From: Winogradskyella costae
Lineage (GTDB): Bacteria; Bacteroidota; Bacteroidia; Flavobacteriales; Flavobacteriaceae
Direction: 5' to 3'
Assembly: GCF_013403865.1 (NCBI RefSeq)
Contig: NZ_JABFDK010000001.1
Span: forward strand, 1,364,001-1,428,000
DNA: 64,000 nucleotides
Of the stretch, positions 1 to 7,573 are shown piece after piece; within the stretch, counting starts at the first letter, position 1; each line of letters opens with the position of its first letter. The notes beneath the pieces are model-generated. The model was not told the DNA's origin. It saw only the letters and a program-made list of their open reading frames with translations, and made no database searches. The translations under genes and the position numbers were made by a program.

Positions 1-675
1 GTCTTCAACGGCTTCAAATGTTTTTCTATCTGTTTTTCCGAAGTTGACATCTTGGGTAATTACTAGCCAAAGTTTGTATAATAACTGATTCGGAAATGCT
101 TTTCTTAAATTGTCAAAATAAGCTTCATCAATAGAAGAAGCGTTTAAACAAGATTCTGTAGAAAGTTCTTTATAATGTGTTATAAGTTCCTTAAGCTCTT
201 GAATACCTTTATTTTTACGGGTACTGATTAAAGCTATTTTGGTGTTTAATTCTTGTTCTAAATAATCAATGTCTAATGAAATGCCTTTATAGGCCATTCT
301 ATCAGACATGTTAATAACTAAAATGGTAGGGATTTGTAAATCTTTAATTTGTGTAAATAGTAAAAGATTTCGTTTTAAATTTTCAACATCACTAACTACA
401 ATAGCTAAATCTGGATAATCTTTGTCCGTTTTATTAAGTAGCAATTCAATAACTACATTTTCATCTAAAGACGATGCATTTAAGCTGTACGTTCCTGGTA
501 AGTCAATGATATGTGCTTTTACACCTCTCGGCAGTTTGCAAATACCTTCTTTTTTTTCAACAGTAATACCAGGATAATTACCGACTTTTTGGTTTAATCC
601 AGTTAAGGCATTAAAAACGGATGTTTTTCCAGTATTGGGGTTTCCAATTAACGCAACATTGATTTGCTTACTCAT
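1..675 (-). CDS. feoB: FeoB ferrous iron transporter, N-terminal part (cut by window edge)
   Basis: FeoB is the inner-membrane transporter for Fe(II); its N-terminal cytosolic G domain binds GTP and the membrane permease follows. Only the first 225 codons lie in the window and the frame is open to base 1. The visible protein starts MSKQINVALIGNPNTGKTS, which holds the G1 P-loop (GNPNTGKT). It continues with GNYPGITVEKKEG (G2 region), DLPGTYS (G3) and NMSD (G4), all in the FeoB order. The start codon overlaps the end of feoA by 8 bases, so the two genes are translationally coupled. The permease core is outside the window. The family call is secure. Confidence 0.95.
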   Translation of the reverse strand, partial: MSKQINVALIGNPNTGKTSVFNALTGLNQKVGNYPGITVEKKEGICKLPRGVKAHIIDLPGTYSLNASSLDENVVIELLLNKTDKDYPDLAIVVSDVENLKRNLLLFTQIKDLQIPTILVINMSDRMAYKGISLDIDYLEQELNTKIALISTRKNKGIQELKELITHYKELSTESCLNASSIDEAYFDNLRKAFPNQLLYKLWLVITQDVNFGKTDRKTFEAVED

Positions 676-895
676 GCGCAGTTTCAATTATAATATGACT
701 AGCAGTTTCTTTTCTAATGGCTAAATGAGAACCATTAATGTTAAGATACATTGGATCTGCAAATGGCGCCACTTGTACAAGCTCTACGGTATTACCTGGC
801 AAACAACCCATTTCGAGAAGTTTTAAAGGAATATGAATAGAAGACACATCAATGATAATGCCTTGTTGTCCGCGTTTTAGATCTGCTAATGTCAA
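668..895 (-). CDS. feoA: FeoA, small SH3-like partner of FeoB
   Basis: FeoA is a small cytosolic protein with an SH3-like fold that works with FeoB in ferrous iron uptake. The 75-residue product starts TLADLKRGQQG, has a central LLEMGCLPGNTVELVQVAPFADP segment and ends with the LAIRKE strand; this is the usual FeoA pattern and length. No ATG is available in frame near the N-terminus, so the start is TTG at 895, placed by homology of the TLADLK segment. The gene overlaps feoB by 8 bases. A TANNTTTG element about 33 bases upstream probably drives both. Confidence 0.93.
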   Translation of the reverse strand: MTLADLKRGQQGIIIDVSSIHIPLKLLEMGCLPGNTVELVQVAPFADPMYLNINGSHLAIRKETASHIIIETAHE

Positions 896-927
896 CCTTA
901 TTCTTATTTAGATTAATTTTAAAGAAG

Positions 928-935
928 CAAAAGTA
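928..935 (-). promoter_or_regulatory. -7 promoter element of feoAB
   Basis: On the minus strand this reads TACTTTTG, an exact match to the Bacteroidota -7 consensus TANNTTTG. It lies 33 bases upstream of the feoA TTG start. The -33 TTG is not clear (a T-run is at about that distance). I saw no convincing Fur-type operator. Confidence 0.6.
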
Positions 936-993
936 CTAGAAATTTGTTAGCTTAAAAAGCTCGTCAATAAATATTTAAATGCTTTATGATTAT

Positions 994-1674
994 TTAAGAG
1001 CCACCAAAATATTTTAAGGTCTCAATATCCTGTAGTAATTGATCAATATCCTCGGGATTTGTACCATCATAAAACCCTCTAATTTGACGCTTTTTATCAA
1101 TCAACATAAAATTTTCTGTATGTATCATATCAAATTGGTCGCCATTACCATCGGTTTTTACGGCTAAGTAACTTTTTCTAGCGAGCTCGTAAATTTGTTT
1201 TTTATCTCCGGTAACTAAATTCCATTTTCGATCGATAACACCTTTTTCTATAGCATATCTTTTAAGTTGTGCTACGCTATCTATTTTCGGAGTAACAGAA
1301 TGTGATAGCAGCATAATATTATCATTATTAATAATTTCTTGCTGCACGCGTTCCATGTTTTTTGTCATTATCGGGCAAATGGTCTGACATGTGGTAAAAA
1401 AAAAGTCTGCTATATAAATTTTATCCTTGTAAGCTTCTTGTGTTATCGTCTCTCCATTCTGATTCGTTAAACTAAAATCAGCGATTTTATGATACTTTAG
1501 TTGATGTTGAATGGTACTGTCTACTAACTCTTCGCTTACCATTCCAGGTTGATAAATAGGAAGTGGATGTTTAACATTTAGTATATTATATATTATTGCA
1601 ATGATAATAATACAAAGTACTGAGAAAAAGATTCCGAAGTTTTTATATCCTTTAAAAAATGAAAGAAATGACAT
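994..1674 (-). CDS. SCO1/SenC family copper chaperone/thioredoxin-like protein
   Basis: SCO proteins deliver copper to cytochrome oxidase or act as thiol-disulfide reductants. They are anchored in the inner membrane and face the periplasm. The 226-residue product has an N-terminal membrane anchor (about residues 12-32), then a thioredoxin-like domain. The copper motif CXXXC appears in TTCQTICPIM, and the third ligand, a His far downstream, in MIHTENFM. These are the three standard SCO ligands. It diverges from the M1 aminopeptidase, with 84 bases between them. No oxidase genes are in the window, so its partner cannot be named. Confidence 0.93.
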   Translation of the reverse strand: MSFLSFFKGYKNFGIFFSVLCIIIIAIIYNILNVKHPLPIYQPGMVSEELVDSTIQHQLKYHKIADFSLTNQNGETITQEAYKDKIYIADFFFTTCQTICPIMTKNMERVQQEIINNDNIMLLSHSVTPKIDSVAQLKRYAIEKGVIDRKWNLVTGDKKQIYELARKSYLAVKTDGNGDQFDMIHTENFMLIDKKRQIRGFYDGTNPEDIDQLLQDIETLKYFGGS

Positions 1675-1702
1675 TAAGTGTGTATTAAAGACAGTTGAAA
1701 TG

Positions 1703-1710
1703 CAAAAATA
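1703..1710 (-). promoter_or_regulatory. -7 promoter element of the SCO1-like gene
   Basis: The minus strand reads TATTTTTG, matching TANNTTTG, 29 bases upstream of the ATG. A TTG lies upstream but only about 11 bases away, shorter than the usual spacer, so the -33 is uncertain. Confidence 0.5.
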
Positions 1711-1758
1711 CGACTGAATCTCAAGAAAAGCTTTATTTTTAACATTAAAACGAGTGCT

Positions 1759-3699
1759 ATGAAACGATTTTTAGGATGCCTAATCTTGGTATTGGCTATG
1801 CAAATAAATGCCCAAGATTATAATGAAACATTGAATGCTATTCGCTCTGCTGAAACCAACACAGCATTACGTCAAATGATGAATGCACAAAACGCTAATA
1901 CAGGAAATTACGATGTTAAATACCATCGGTTAGAATTAAATATAGATCCTTCTGTAGCAGCAATTTATGGTGATGTCACTACCTATTTCGAAGCCAAAGA
2001 AGCAATGACAGAAATCACTTTTGATTTGTCAGATAATATGACGGTTTCTCAAGTGTTGCAACGCGGTAATAGTTTAAGTTATATTCAGAATTCGGATGAT
2101 GAATTGGTCATTACTTTACCTGCCACTCAAGCGCAAGGAGTTTTAGATTCATTAACGATAAGTTACGCTGGTAACCCTGTGAGTTCTGGTTTTGGTTCTT
2201 TTGAGCAGACCACTCATGGTGCCGACAATGATCCTGTTATTTGGACGCTTTCTGAACCTTATGGAGCTAAAGGTTGGTGGCCGTGCAAACAAGATTTAAT
2301 AGATAAAATTGAGAATATAGATGTTTATATTACGACACCAGTATTAAATCCGTTAAACAAAACTTATGTGGCCGTTTCTAATGGTTTAGAGCAAAGCCAA
2401 GTGGTTGTAGGTTCTGAGAAGACGACTCATTTTAAACATGGTCATCCCATTCCTGCTTATTTAATTGCCGTAGCTGTTACTAATTATGAAGTGTATTCGC
2501 ATGTTGTACCAAACAATGGCAATCCTTTTGATATTATAAATTATGTCTATCCTGAGGATGTCGCTTACGCTCAGGCTAACACAGGGATTACCGTTGATAT
2601 TATGAATCTTTTTACAGATTTATTTGAAGAATATCCTTTTGCAGATGAGAAATATGGTCATGCACAATTTGGATGGGGAGGAGGCATGGAGCATACCACA
2701 GTTTCCTTTATGGGATCTTTTAACAGAGGACTTATTGCACACGAGTTGGCACACCAATGGTTTGGTAATAAAATAACCTGTGGCAGCTGGAAAGATATTT
2801 GGTTAAACGAAGGCTTTGCAACATATTTATCTGGCTTGGTGATTGAAGATTTAGACGGAGAGGCTAATTTTAAATCGTGGAGGCAGCAAACCACGGCTAG
2901 TATTACATCCCAGTCTAATGGGGCTGTATATCTCACGGATCAAGATACCACAAGCGTCAATAGAATTTTTAGTAGCCGCTTAACTTATAATAAGGGGGCT
3001 ATGGTATTGCACATGTTAAGACGTAAATTAGGAGATACTGACTTCTATCAGGGATTACAGAATTATTTAGATACACCAAGCTTGGCCTACGATTATGCTA
3101 AAACGCAAGATTTTATTGATATTATGGAATCGACTACAGGACAAAACCTAGGTGAGTTTTTTAATGACTGGATTTATAATCAAGGCTATCCAAGCTATTC
3201 AGTGAACTGGAGCCAAGATGAAAATCAATTGCAACTTATGATGTCGCAAACTCAGAGTGATCCTTCGGTTTCTTTTTTTGAAGCAGGAGTGCCTATTAAG
3301 GTTTTAGGAACTTTAGGAGAATCATTGGATCTTGTTCTAGACAATACCATTAATAATGAGCAATTTATGGAAACGGTTAATTTTACAGTACTAGAGGTAT
3401 TAATTGATCCGGATTATCATTTAATTTCAAAAAATAACATGTCAAGTTTAAGCACGTCTGATTTCGATTTAAAGAATCAAATAATCCTTTACCCTAATCC
3501 GGCATCATCTGTAATTCATATTGTAAAACCAGAACATATAACGATTGAGACTATTAAAATTTACAACAGTTTAGGCCAATTAGTATTACAGCAGAATTGG
3601 ACGCCTCAGGTAGATCTAAACACGTTGGCATCAGGCCTGTTATTTGTGCAAATTCAGACAACGGATGGGGTGATTAATAAAAGAGTTATAAAAATATAG
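1759..3699 (+). CDS. Secreted M1 family zinc aminopeptidase with T9SS sorting domain
   Basis: M1 metallopeptidases remove N-terminal residues from peptides. The 646-residue protein has a signal peptide (MKRFLGCLILVLAMQINAQ). The zinc site is HELAHQWFG, with His328 and His332 as ligands and Glu329 catalytic; the third ligand is Glu351 in NEGFATY, at the standard 18-residue spacing. The exopeptidase motif is GGMEH, a variant of the classical GAMEN. The last 75 residues, starting ILYPNPASS and ending VINKRVIKI, form a type A T9SS sorting domain. The product is therefore exported across the outer membrane and probably degrades peptides outside the cell. Compared with cytosolic PepN (about 870 residues) it is short. 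Confidence 0.95.
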   Translation: MKRFLGCLILVLAMQINAQDYNETLNAIRSAETNTALRQMMNAQNANTGNYDVKYHRLELNIDPSVAAIYGDVTTYFEAKEAMTEITFDLSDNMTVSQVLQRGNSLSYIQNSDDELVITLPATQAQGVLDSLTISYAGNPVSSGFGSFEQTTHGADNDPVIWTLSEPYGAKGWWPCKQDLIDKIENIDVYITTPVLNPLNKTYVAVSNGLEQSQVVVGSEKTTHFKHGHPIPAYLIAVAVTNYEVYSHVVPNNGNPFDIINYVYPEDVAYAQANTGITVDIMNLFTDLFEEYPFADEKYGHAQFGWGGGMEHTTVSFMGSFNRGLIAHELAHQWFGNKITCGSWKDIWLNEGFATYLSGLVIEDLDGEANFKSWRQQTTASITSQSNGAVYLTDQDTTSVNRIFSSRLTYNKGAMVLHMLRRKLGDTDFYQGLQNYLDTPSLAYDYAKTQDFIDIMESTTGQNLGEFFNDWIYNQGYPSYSVNWSQDENQLQLMMSQTQSDPSVSFFEAGVPIKVLGTLGESLDLVLDNTINNEQFMETVNFTVLEVLIDPDYHLISKNNMSSLSTSDFDLKNQIILYPNPASSVIHIVKPEHITIETIKIYNSLGQLVLQQNWTPQVDLNTLASGLLFVQIQTTDGVINKRVIKI

Positions 3700-3761
3700 T
3701 TAAGGTGTTGTTTTAACGTATTGCTAAGATTTTTTTAAATATACGTTTGATTTAAATACCT

Positions 3762-3769
3762 TACTTTTG
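3762..3769 (+). promoter_or_regulatory. -7 promoter element of rseP
   Basis: TACTTTTG matches TANNTTTG and lies 25 bases upstream of the rseP ATG, which implies a leader of about 20 bases. A TTTG is present 12 bases upstream, closer than the usual 19 or so. Confidence 0.55.
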
Positions 3770-3794
3770 CACATCGAAATTTGAAAAATATTAC

Positions 3795-5138
3795 ATGGAA
3801 TTTATTATAAAAATATCTCAATTTTTACTTAGTTTATCTTTGCTTATTGTGTTACATGAGCTTGGTCATTTTATACCAGCAAAACTTTTTAAAACTAAAG
3901 TTGAAAAGTTTTATCTCTTTTTTGATGTGAAATTTTCACTCTTTAAAAAGAAAATTGGTGATACCGAATATGGTATTGGTTGGTTGCCACTTGGAGGCTA
4001 TGTGAAAATCGCAGGCATGATAGACGAGAGCATGGATAAGGAGCAGATGGCATTGCCACCACAACCATGGGAGTTTCGTTCTAAGCCCGCATGGCAACGT
4101 TTAATTATTATGCTTGGTGGTGTAACCGTAAACTTTATTTTGGCTTACTTTATTTACGTGGTTATTTCGTTTACATATGGTGATACGGATGTTACTACCG
4201 ATAGTATGAAAGATGGTTTCTGGATAGAAAACAATTTGCTTTTAGATGTTGGTTTTAAAAACGGAGATAAAATATTAGCCATTAATGACGAAAAAGTTGA
4301 CACCTATTATGACGTTAGAAAAAACTTAGTAAATGGTGAAAAATATTCTATAGTTAGAGATGGTGAAAATAAAGAGATTGTACTTCCAAAAGATTTCTTG
4401 GGTCAGTTATCTTCTGCAGAGCGAAAGAATGGGACCTTTAAATTAAGAATTCCTTTTATGGTTGGTAGTGTGCCAGATTCATCATTAAATAAAGGAGCTA
4501 ACATAGAAAAGGGTGACGTATTATTATCGGTTAATGGAAAAGATCTACGTTACTTTGATGAGGTAGAGTCAAGAATGTTAGCCTATAAAAACCAATCTGT
4601 AGAGGCAACATTTTTAAGAGGGGAAGAAAAAATAAATACAAGCTTACAAGTTAATGCTGAAGGTAAAGTTGGAATTTTCCCGGCATCACATAATTCAAGG
4701 TTTGCAGAATTAGGCTATTTTAATATCATACATAAAGATTATACCTTTTTAGAAAGTTTTGGAGGAGGAGTCGATAAGTTTAAGGAACAGGTTTCTGGTT
4801 ATTTTGATCAATTAGGAAAGATTTTTACACCGAGTACAGGTGCTTATAAAGGTGTTGGTGGCTTTAAAGCGATTTTCGATGTTTTCCCTGATCAATGGAT
4901 TTGGCAAGATTTCTGGGGTTTAACCGCATTTTTATCCATAATGTTAGCGATACTTAACTTATTACCAATTCCAGCATTAGATGGTGGACATGTGGTGTTT
5001 TTACTGTATGAAATGATTTCTGGACGTAAGCCAAGCGAAAAGTTTTTAGAACGTGCACAAGTTATTGGATTCTTTATTTTAATTGCTTTAGTGCTGTTTG
5101 CCAACGGTAATGATATCTTCAAAGCCATCACGAATTAA
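3795..5138 (+). CDS. rseP: RseP family site-2 intramembrane metalloprotease
   Basis: RseP cleaves membrane-spanning substrates such as anti-sigma factors and signal peptide remnants within the inner membrane. The 447-residue protein begins with a membrane helix carrying the zinc motif HELGH (His21-His25). It has central PDZ domains (segments around GDKILAINDEKVD and GDVLLSVNGKDLR). Near the C-terminus another helix carries LDGGH, whose Asp396 is the third zinc ligand. The length and motif order fit the family. It is a single-gene unit with its own promoter element. Confidence 0.95.
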   Translation: MEFIIKISQFLLSLSLLIVLHELGHFIPAKLFKTKVEKFYLFFDVKFSLFKKKIGDTEYGIGWLPLGGYVKIAGMIDESMDKEQMALPPQPWEFRSKPAWQRLIIMLGGVTVNFILAYFIYVVISFTYGDTDVTTDSMKDGFWIENNLLLDVGFKNGDKILAINDEKVDTYYDVRKNLVNGEKYSIVRDGENKEIVLPKDFLGQLSSAERKNGTFKLRIPFMVGSVPDSSLNKGANIEKGDVLLSVNGKDLRYFDEVESRMLAYKNQSVEATFLRGEEKINTSLQVNAEGKVGIFPASHNSRFAELGYFNIIHKDYTFLESFGGGVDKFKEQVSGYFDQLGKIFTPSTGAYKGVGGFKAIFDVFPDQWIWQDFWGLTAFLSIMLAILNLLPIPALDGGHVVFLLYEMISGRKPSEKFLERAQVIGFFILIALVLFANGNDIFKAITN

Positions 5139-5176
5139 TTTTAAAAAAAAAAAATAAAAAAAAATATTATTTCGTT

Positions 5177-5206
5177 TTGTAATAATGAAAATACTGTCTA
5201 TATTTG
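5177..5206 (+). promoter_or_regulatory. Promoter of tRNA-Asn
   Basis: This is the clearest promoter in the window. TTG (5177-5179, within TTTTG) is followed after 19 bases by TATATTTG (5199-5206), matching the Bacteroidota consensus TTG-N19-TANNTTTG. A leader of about 160 bases precedes the tRNA; I see no gene in it. Confidence 0.75.
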
Positions 5207-5370
5207 CATCCGCTAACGCGAAAAGATACATACTTTAGTTCTACTAAGAATAACCAAATAGTTAGAACGATTGACAGTTAATTTAGCCTCGAAAGCTTTT
5301 CGAGATTAATTAAAGTCTAAGAAAAGAGAAGTTTAGTGCCTTCTAAAACACACTAAAAAAGGAATTTTAT

Positions 5371-5444
5371 TCCTCTTTAGCTCAGTTGGTTAGAGCATCT
5401 GACTGTTAATCAGAGGGTCCTTAGTTCGAGCCTAAGAAGAGGAG
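5371..5444 (+). tRNA. tRNA-Asn (anticodon GTT)
   Basis: The 74-base sequence folds into a full cloverleaf. The acceptor arms TCCTCTT and AAGAGGA pair over 7 bp, the D arm is TAGCTCAGTTGGTTAGAGCA, the anticodon stem-loop is TCTGACTGTTAATCAGA, and the T arm carries TTCGAGC. The anticodon is GTT, giving Asn. CCA is not encoded: the bases after the discriminator G are CAA. The gene stands alone, with its own promoter and terminator. Confidence 0.97.
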
Positions 5445-5450
5445 CAAACA

Positions 5451-5478
5451 AAGCCATTACGAAAGTAGTGGCTTTTTT
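5451..5478 (+). terminator. Intrinsic terminator of tRNA-Asn
   Basis: AAGCCATTAC and GTAGTGGCTT pair over 10 bp (one G-T pair) around a GAAA tetraloop, and a run of T residues follows. Confidence 0.85.
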
Positions 5479-5937
5479 GTGTTTTATACTTTCCTTGCTA
5501 TTGTTGGTCTTACAGCATAATGTAGGATCAAGACTAAAAGTGGATCAAGGATCAAGACTAAAAGTTGTGTGTGAATTATCTATACTTTTCGGATTTTTGC
5601 AAAAAAAAGATTGTGGACCATTATCTGAAGTTTCTTAAACTTAGTCTTCCAGAATTTTTAATCAACAATTAATCTTAATCCATTAAGATTTAAGACAACG
5701 TGTTTTTGAGATCGTTTTCATTTAATCAGCCCTGTCTAATCCAATCTTTTAAACTTTCCTTTTGTCTTTCGTTTTAAAGGCCCCCTTAATACGACACTTT
5801 AAACCTATTAATATAGCGCAACAAGCCTTCTAACAGTACAATTAACATTTACTTAATAATTCCTTGTCAATCTCTTGATGTCAATCACTGAGGGTATTTT
5901 CTAATTTTCTACTCATAGTAGTAAAAGGGAATACTCC
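5479..5937. other. Non-coding region between tRNA-Asn and the fecR locus
   Basis: This is 459 bases without a supportable gene. It contains an 18-bp tandem repeat (5524-5565). The rest is AT-rich with many stops in all frames. No clear TANNTTTG element is seen just before fecR. It is the only boundary between the tRNA and the accessory uptake locus, but I found no copy of the tRNA 3' end in it. Confidence 0.6.
5524..5565. repeat. Two copies of an 18-bp direct repeat, period 24
   Basis: AGGATCAAGACTAAAAGT occurs exactly at 5524-5541 and again at 5548-5565. The 6-base spacer GGATCA is itself a partial copy, so the element reads as a short tandem array. Confidence 0.85.
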
Positions 5938-6912
5938 ATGATGGAAATGACTAAAAATGAGAAAAAATGCGTTCGATATTTAACGCAGGAATTGTCTACA
6001 GCAGCTAAAGCGATATTCGAAATAGAGCTGACTCTAGATCATGAATTAAAAGCAACCTTTAATAACTACAAACTTATTTGGGATAACTATCCTGAAAGCT
6101 TAAAAGCTTATGAAGCGCAAAAAGACTTACAATTAGAATCCCAAGATATTTATAGAACTCAGCGTTCAAAACGAAATGTTATATATCGGGTTGCATATAG
6201 TTTGGCGGCTTGTGTTATACTATTTATAACCTACGGTTATTTTTCGCATTCCGATGAATTAAGCTATAAAAACCAAGTCACTACAAGTAAGGGGCAACGA
6301 CAAGCCGTATATCTTCCCGATAGCAGTTTGGTGATTTTAAATGCGTCTAGCGAAATCCAATACAACTCAGATTTTAATACTAAGCGTCGCGTTTATATCA
6401 AAGGTGAGGCGTATTTTGATGTCACTCATAATAAAGAAATTCCGTTTGTTGTACATACAGAGGATTTAAACATTACCGTTTTAGGAACCGCTTTTAACGT
6501 TAATACCGTCTTAGATAATAAGTCGGTATCCTTAGAAAGAGGTAAGGTCAATGTCCTTATTAAGACCTCTAAAAACAGTCTTAATTTATTACCAGAGGAA
6601 GAGCTAATTTATAACACCAAAACTTCGGATGTTACTAAAAGAAACTTCAATGTTACTAAGACTTTAGCGTGGAAAGATAACATGTTAATTCTCGATAATT
6701 TAATATTCAAAGACGCCTTATATAAAATAAATAATTTTTACGGAGTAAGCTTCAAGATTACTGATGAAGAAATTAATCAAAAAATGATAACAGGTGCTTT
6801 TAAAGAACAAGACCTCGAGGAGTTTATTCACTCCATAGAATTCATTGCAGATGTTGAAATAAAGAAGGTAAATCATAACGAATATCTAATAATTCAAAAT
6901 CATGAAGATTAA
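5938..6912 (+). CDS. FecR family anti-sigma/sigma-regulator membrane protein
   Basis: FecR proteins span the inner membrane and relay the signal from a TonB-dependent transducer to an ECF sigma factor. The 324-residue product has a cytosolic N-terminal part (residues 1-80), one membrane helix (about 82-101), a periplasmic FecR domain (TTSKGQRQAVYLPDSSLVILNA through VLGTAFNVNTV) and a C-terminal secretin/TonB-interacting region of DUF4974 type (about 255-322). Its last 11 bases overlap the sigma gene. The order is the reverse of the usual sigma-then-fecR arrangement. Two adjacent ATG codons occur at 5938 and 5941; either could be used. Confidence 0.92.
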   Translation: MMEMTKNEKKCVRYLTQELSTAAKAIFEIELTLDHELKATFNNYKLIWDNYPESLKAYEAQKDLQLESQDIYRTQRSKRNVIYRVAYSLAACVILFITYGYFSHSDELSYKNQVTTSKGQRQAVYLPDSSLVILNASSEIQYNSDFNTKRRVYIKGEAYFDVTHNKEIPFVVHTEDLNITVLGTAFNVNTVLDNKSVSLERGKVNVLIKTSKNSLNLLPEEELIYNTKTSDVTKRNFNVTKTLAWKDNMLILDNLIFKDALYKINNFYGVSFKITDEEINQKMITGAFKEQDLEEFIHSIEFIADVEIKKVNHNEYLIIQNHED

Positions 6913-7483
6913 AAGCATTCGTCATTCAGTCATCACAAGCGAAGACCTTTTTCTATTTGAACAAATTCAAGAAGGTAATACCAAGGCACTCGATGTGTTT
7001 TTTAAAAAATATTATGACAAACTTTGCAGATTTGGTGTTTTGTTTGAGTCTAACATTCATATCATAGAGGAAAAAGTAGACGATGTTTTTATTCAATTAT
7101 GGTCTAATCGAGACCAACTTAATAAAATTAAAAATCCAAAATCATATATCTATGCGATACTAAAAAACGATCTCCTAAGAATTAAGAACAATTATCAGAC
7201 AAGTCCACTACAAAACGACGACCAGTTAAATAGCAATAGCCTGTATCCTAGTATAGAGGACGAAATCATTGCTAACGAACAAAAAGAAATTGATAAAAAT
7301 GTCATTAAAAATGTTTTAGAATCCATACCAAAACGTACACGTCAAATTTTTGAAATGAGCAGAATTGACGGCTTTAAATACAAAGAAATATCAGAACTAT
7401 TAGGCATAAGCCCTAAAACTGTAGAGAATCATATTGGGTTAGCCCTCAGGCATATCAGCTCTAATATAAGTAAGCTAAAGTAG
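6902..7483 (+). CDS. ECF (FecI-like) RNA polymerase sigma factor
   Basis: This is an extracytoplasmic-function sigma factor that should direct RNA polymerase to the downstream susC promoter. The 193-residue product has sigma region 2 (EEKVDDVFIQLWSNRDQL at about residues 58-75) and region 4 (IPKRTRQIFEMSRIDGFKYKEISELLGISPKTVENHIG at about 146-183), which is a complete helix-turn-helix. It overlaps fecR by 11 bases, so the two are co-translated. A 90-base gap separates it from susC. Confidence 0.93.
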   Translation: MKIKSIRHSVITSEDLFLFEQIQEGNTKALDVFFKKYYDKLCRFGVLFESNIHIIEEKVDDVFIQLWSNRDQLNKIKNPKSYIYAILKNDLLRIKNNYQTSPLQNDDQLNSNSLYPSIEDEIIANEQKEIDKNVIKNVLESIPKRTRQIFEMSRIDGFKYKEISELLGISPKTVENHIGLALRHISSNISKLK

Positions 7484-7573
7484 AACGATACACTATTGAG
7501 CAATGTTAGCCTATGCTTTTAATCCCTTAAGATTATATCAACCACAACTAAACAACAAAAAAATCACAACTTT

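Noticed and set aside
2658..2936. Antisense frame inside the M1 aminopeptidase
   Set aside because: It is a shadow of the aminopeptidase catalytic region and has no own start context or family.
5371..5565. Genomic island integrated at tRNA-Asn
   Set aside because: No copy of the tRNA 3' end was found further right and no integrase is present.
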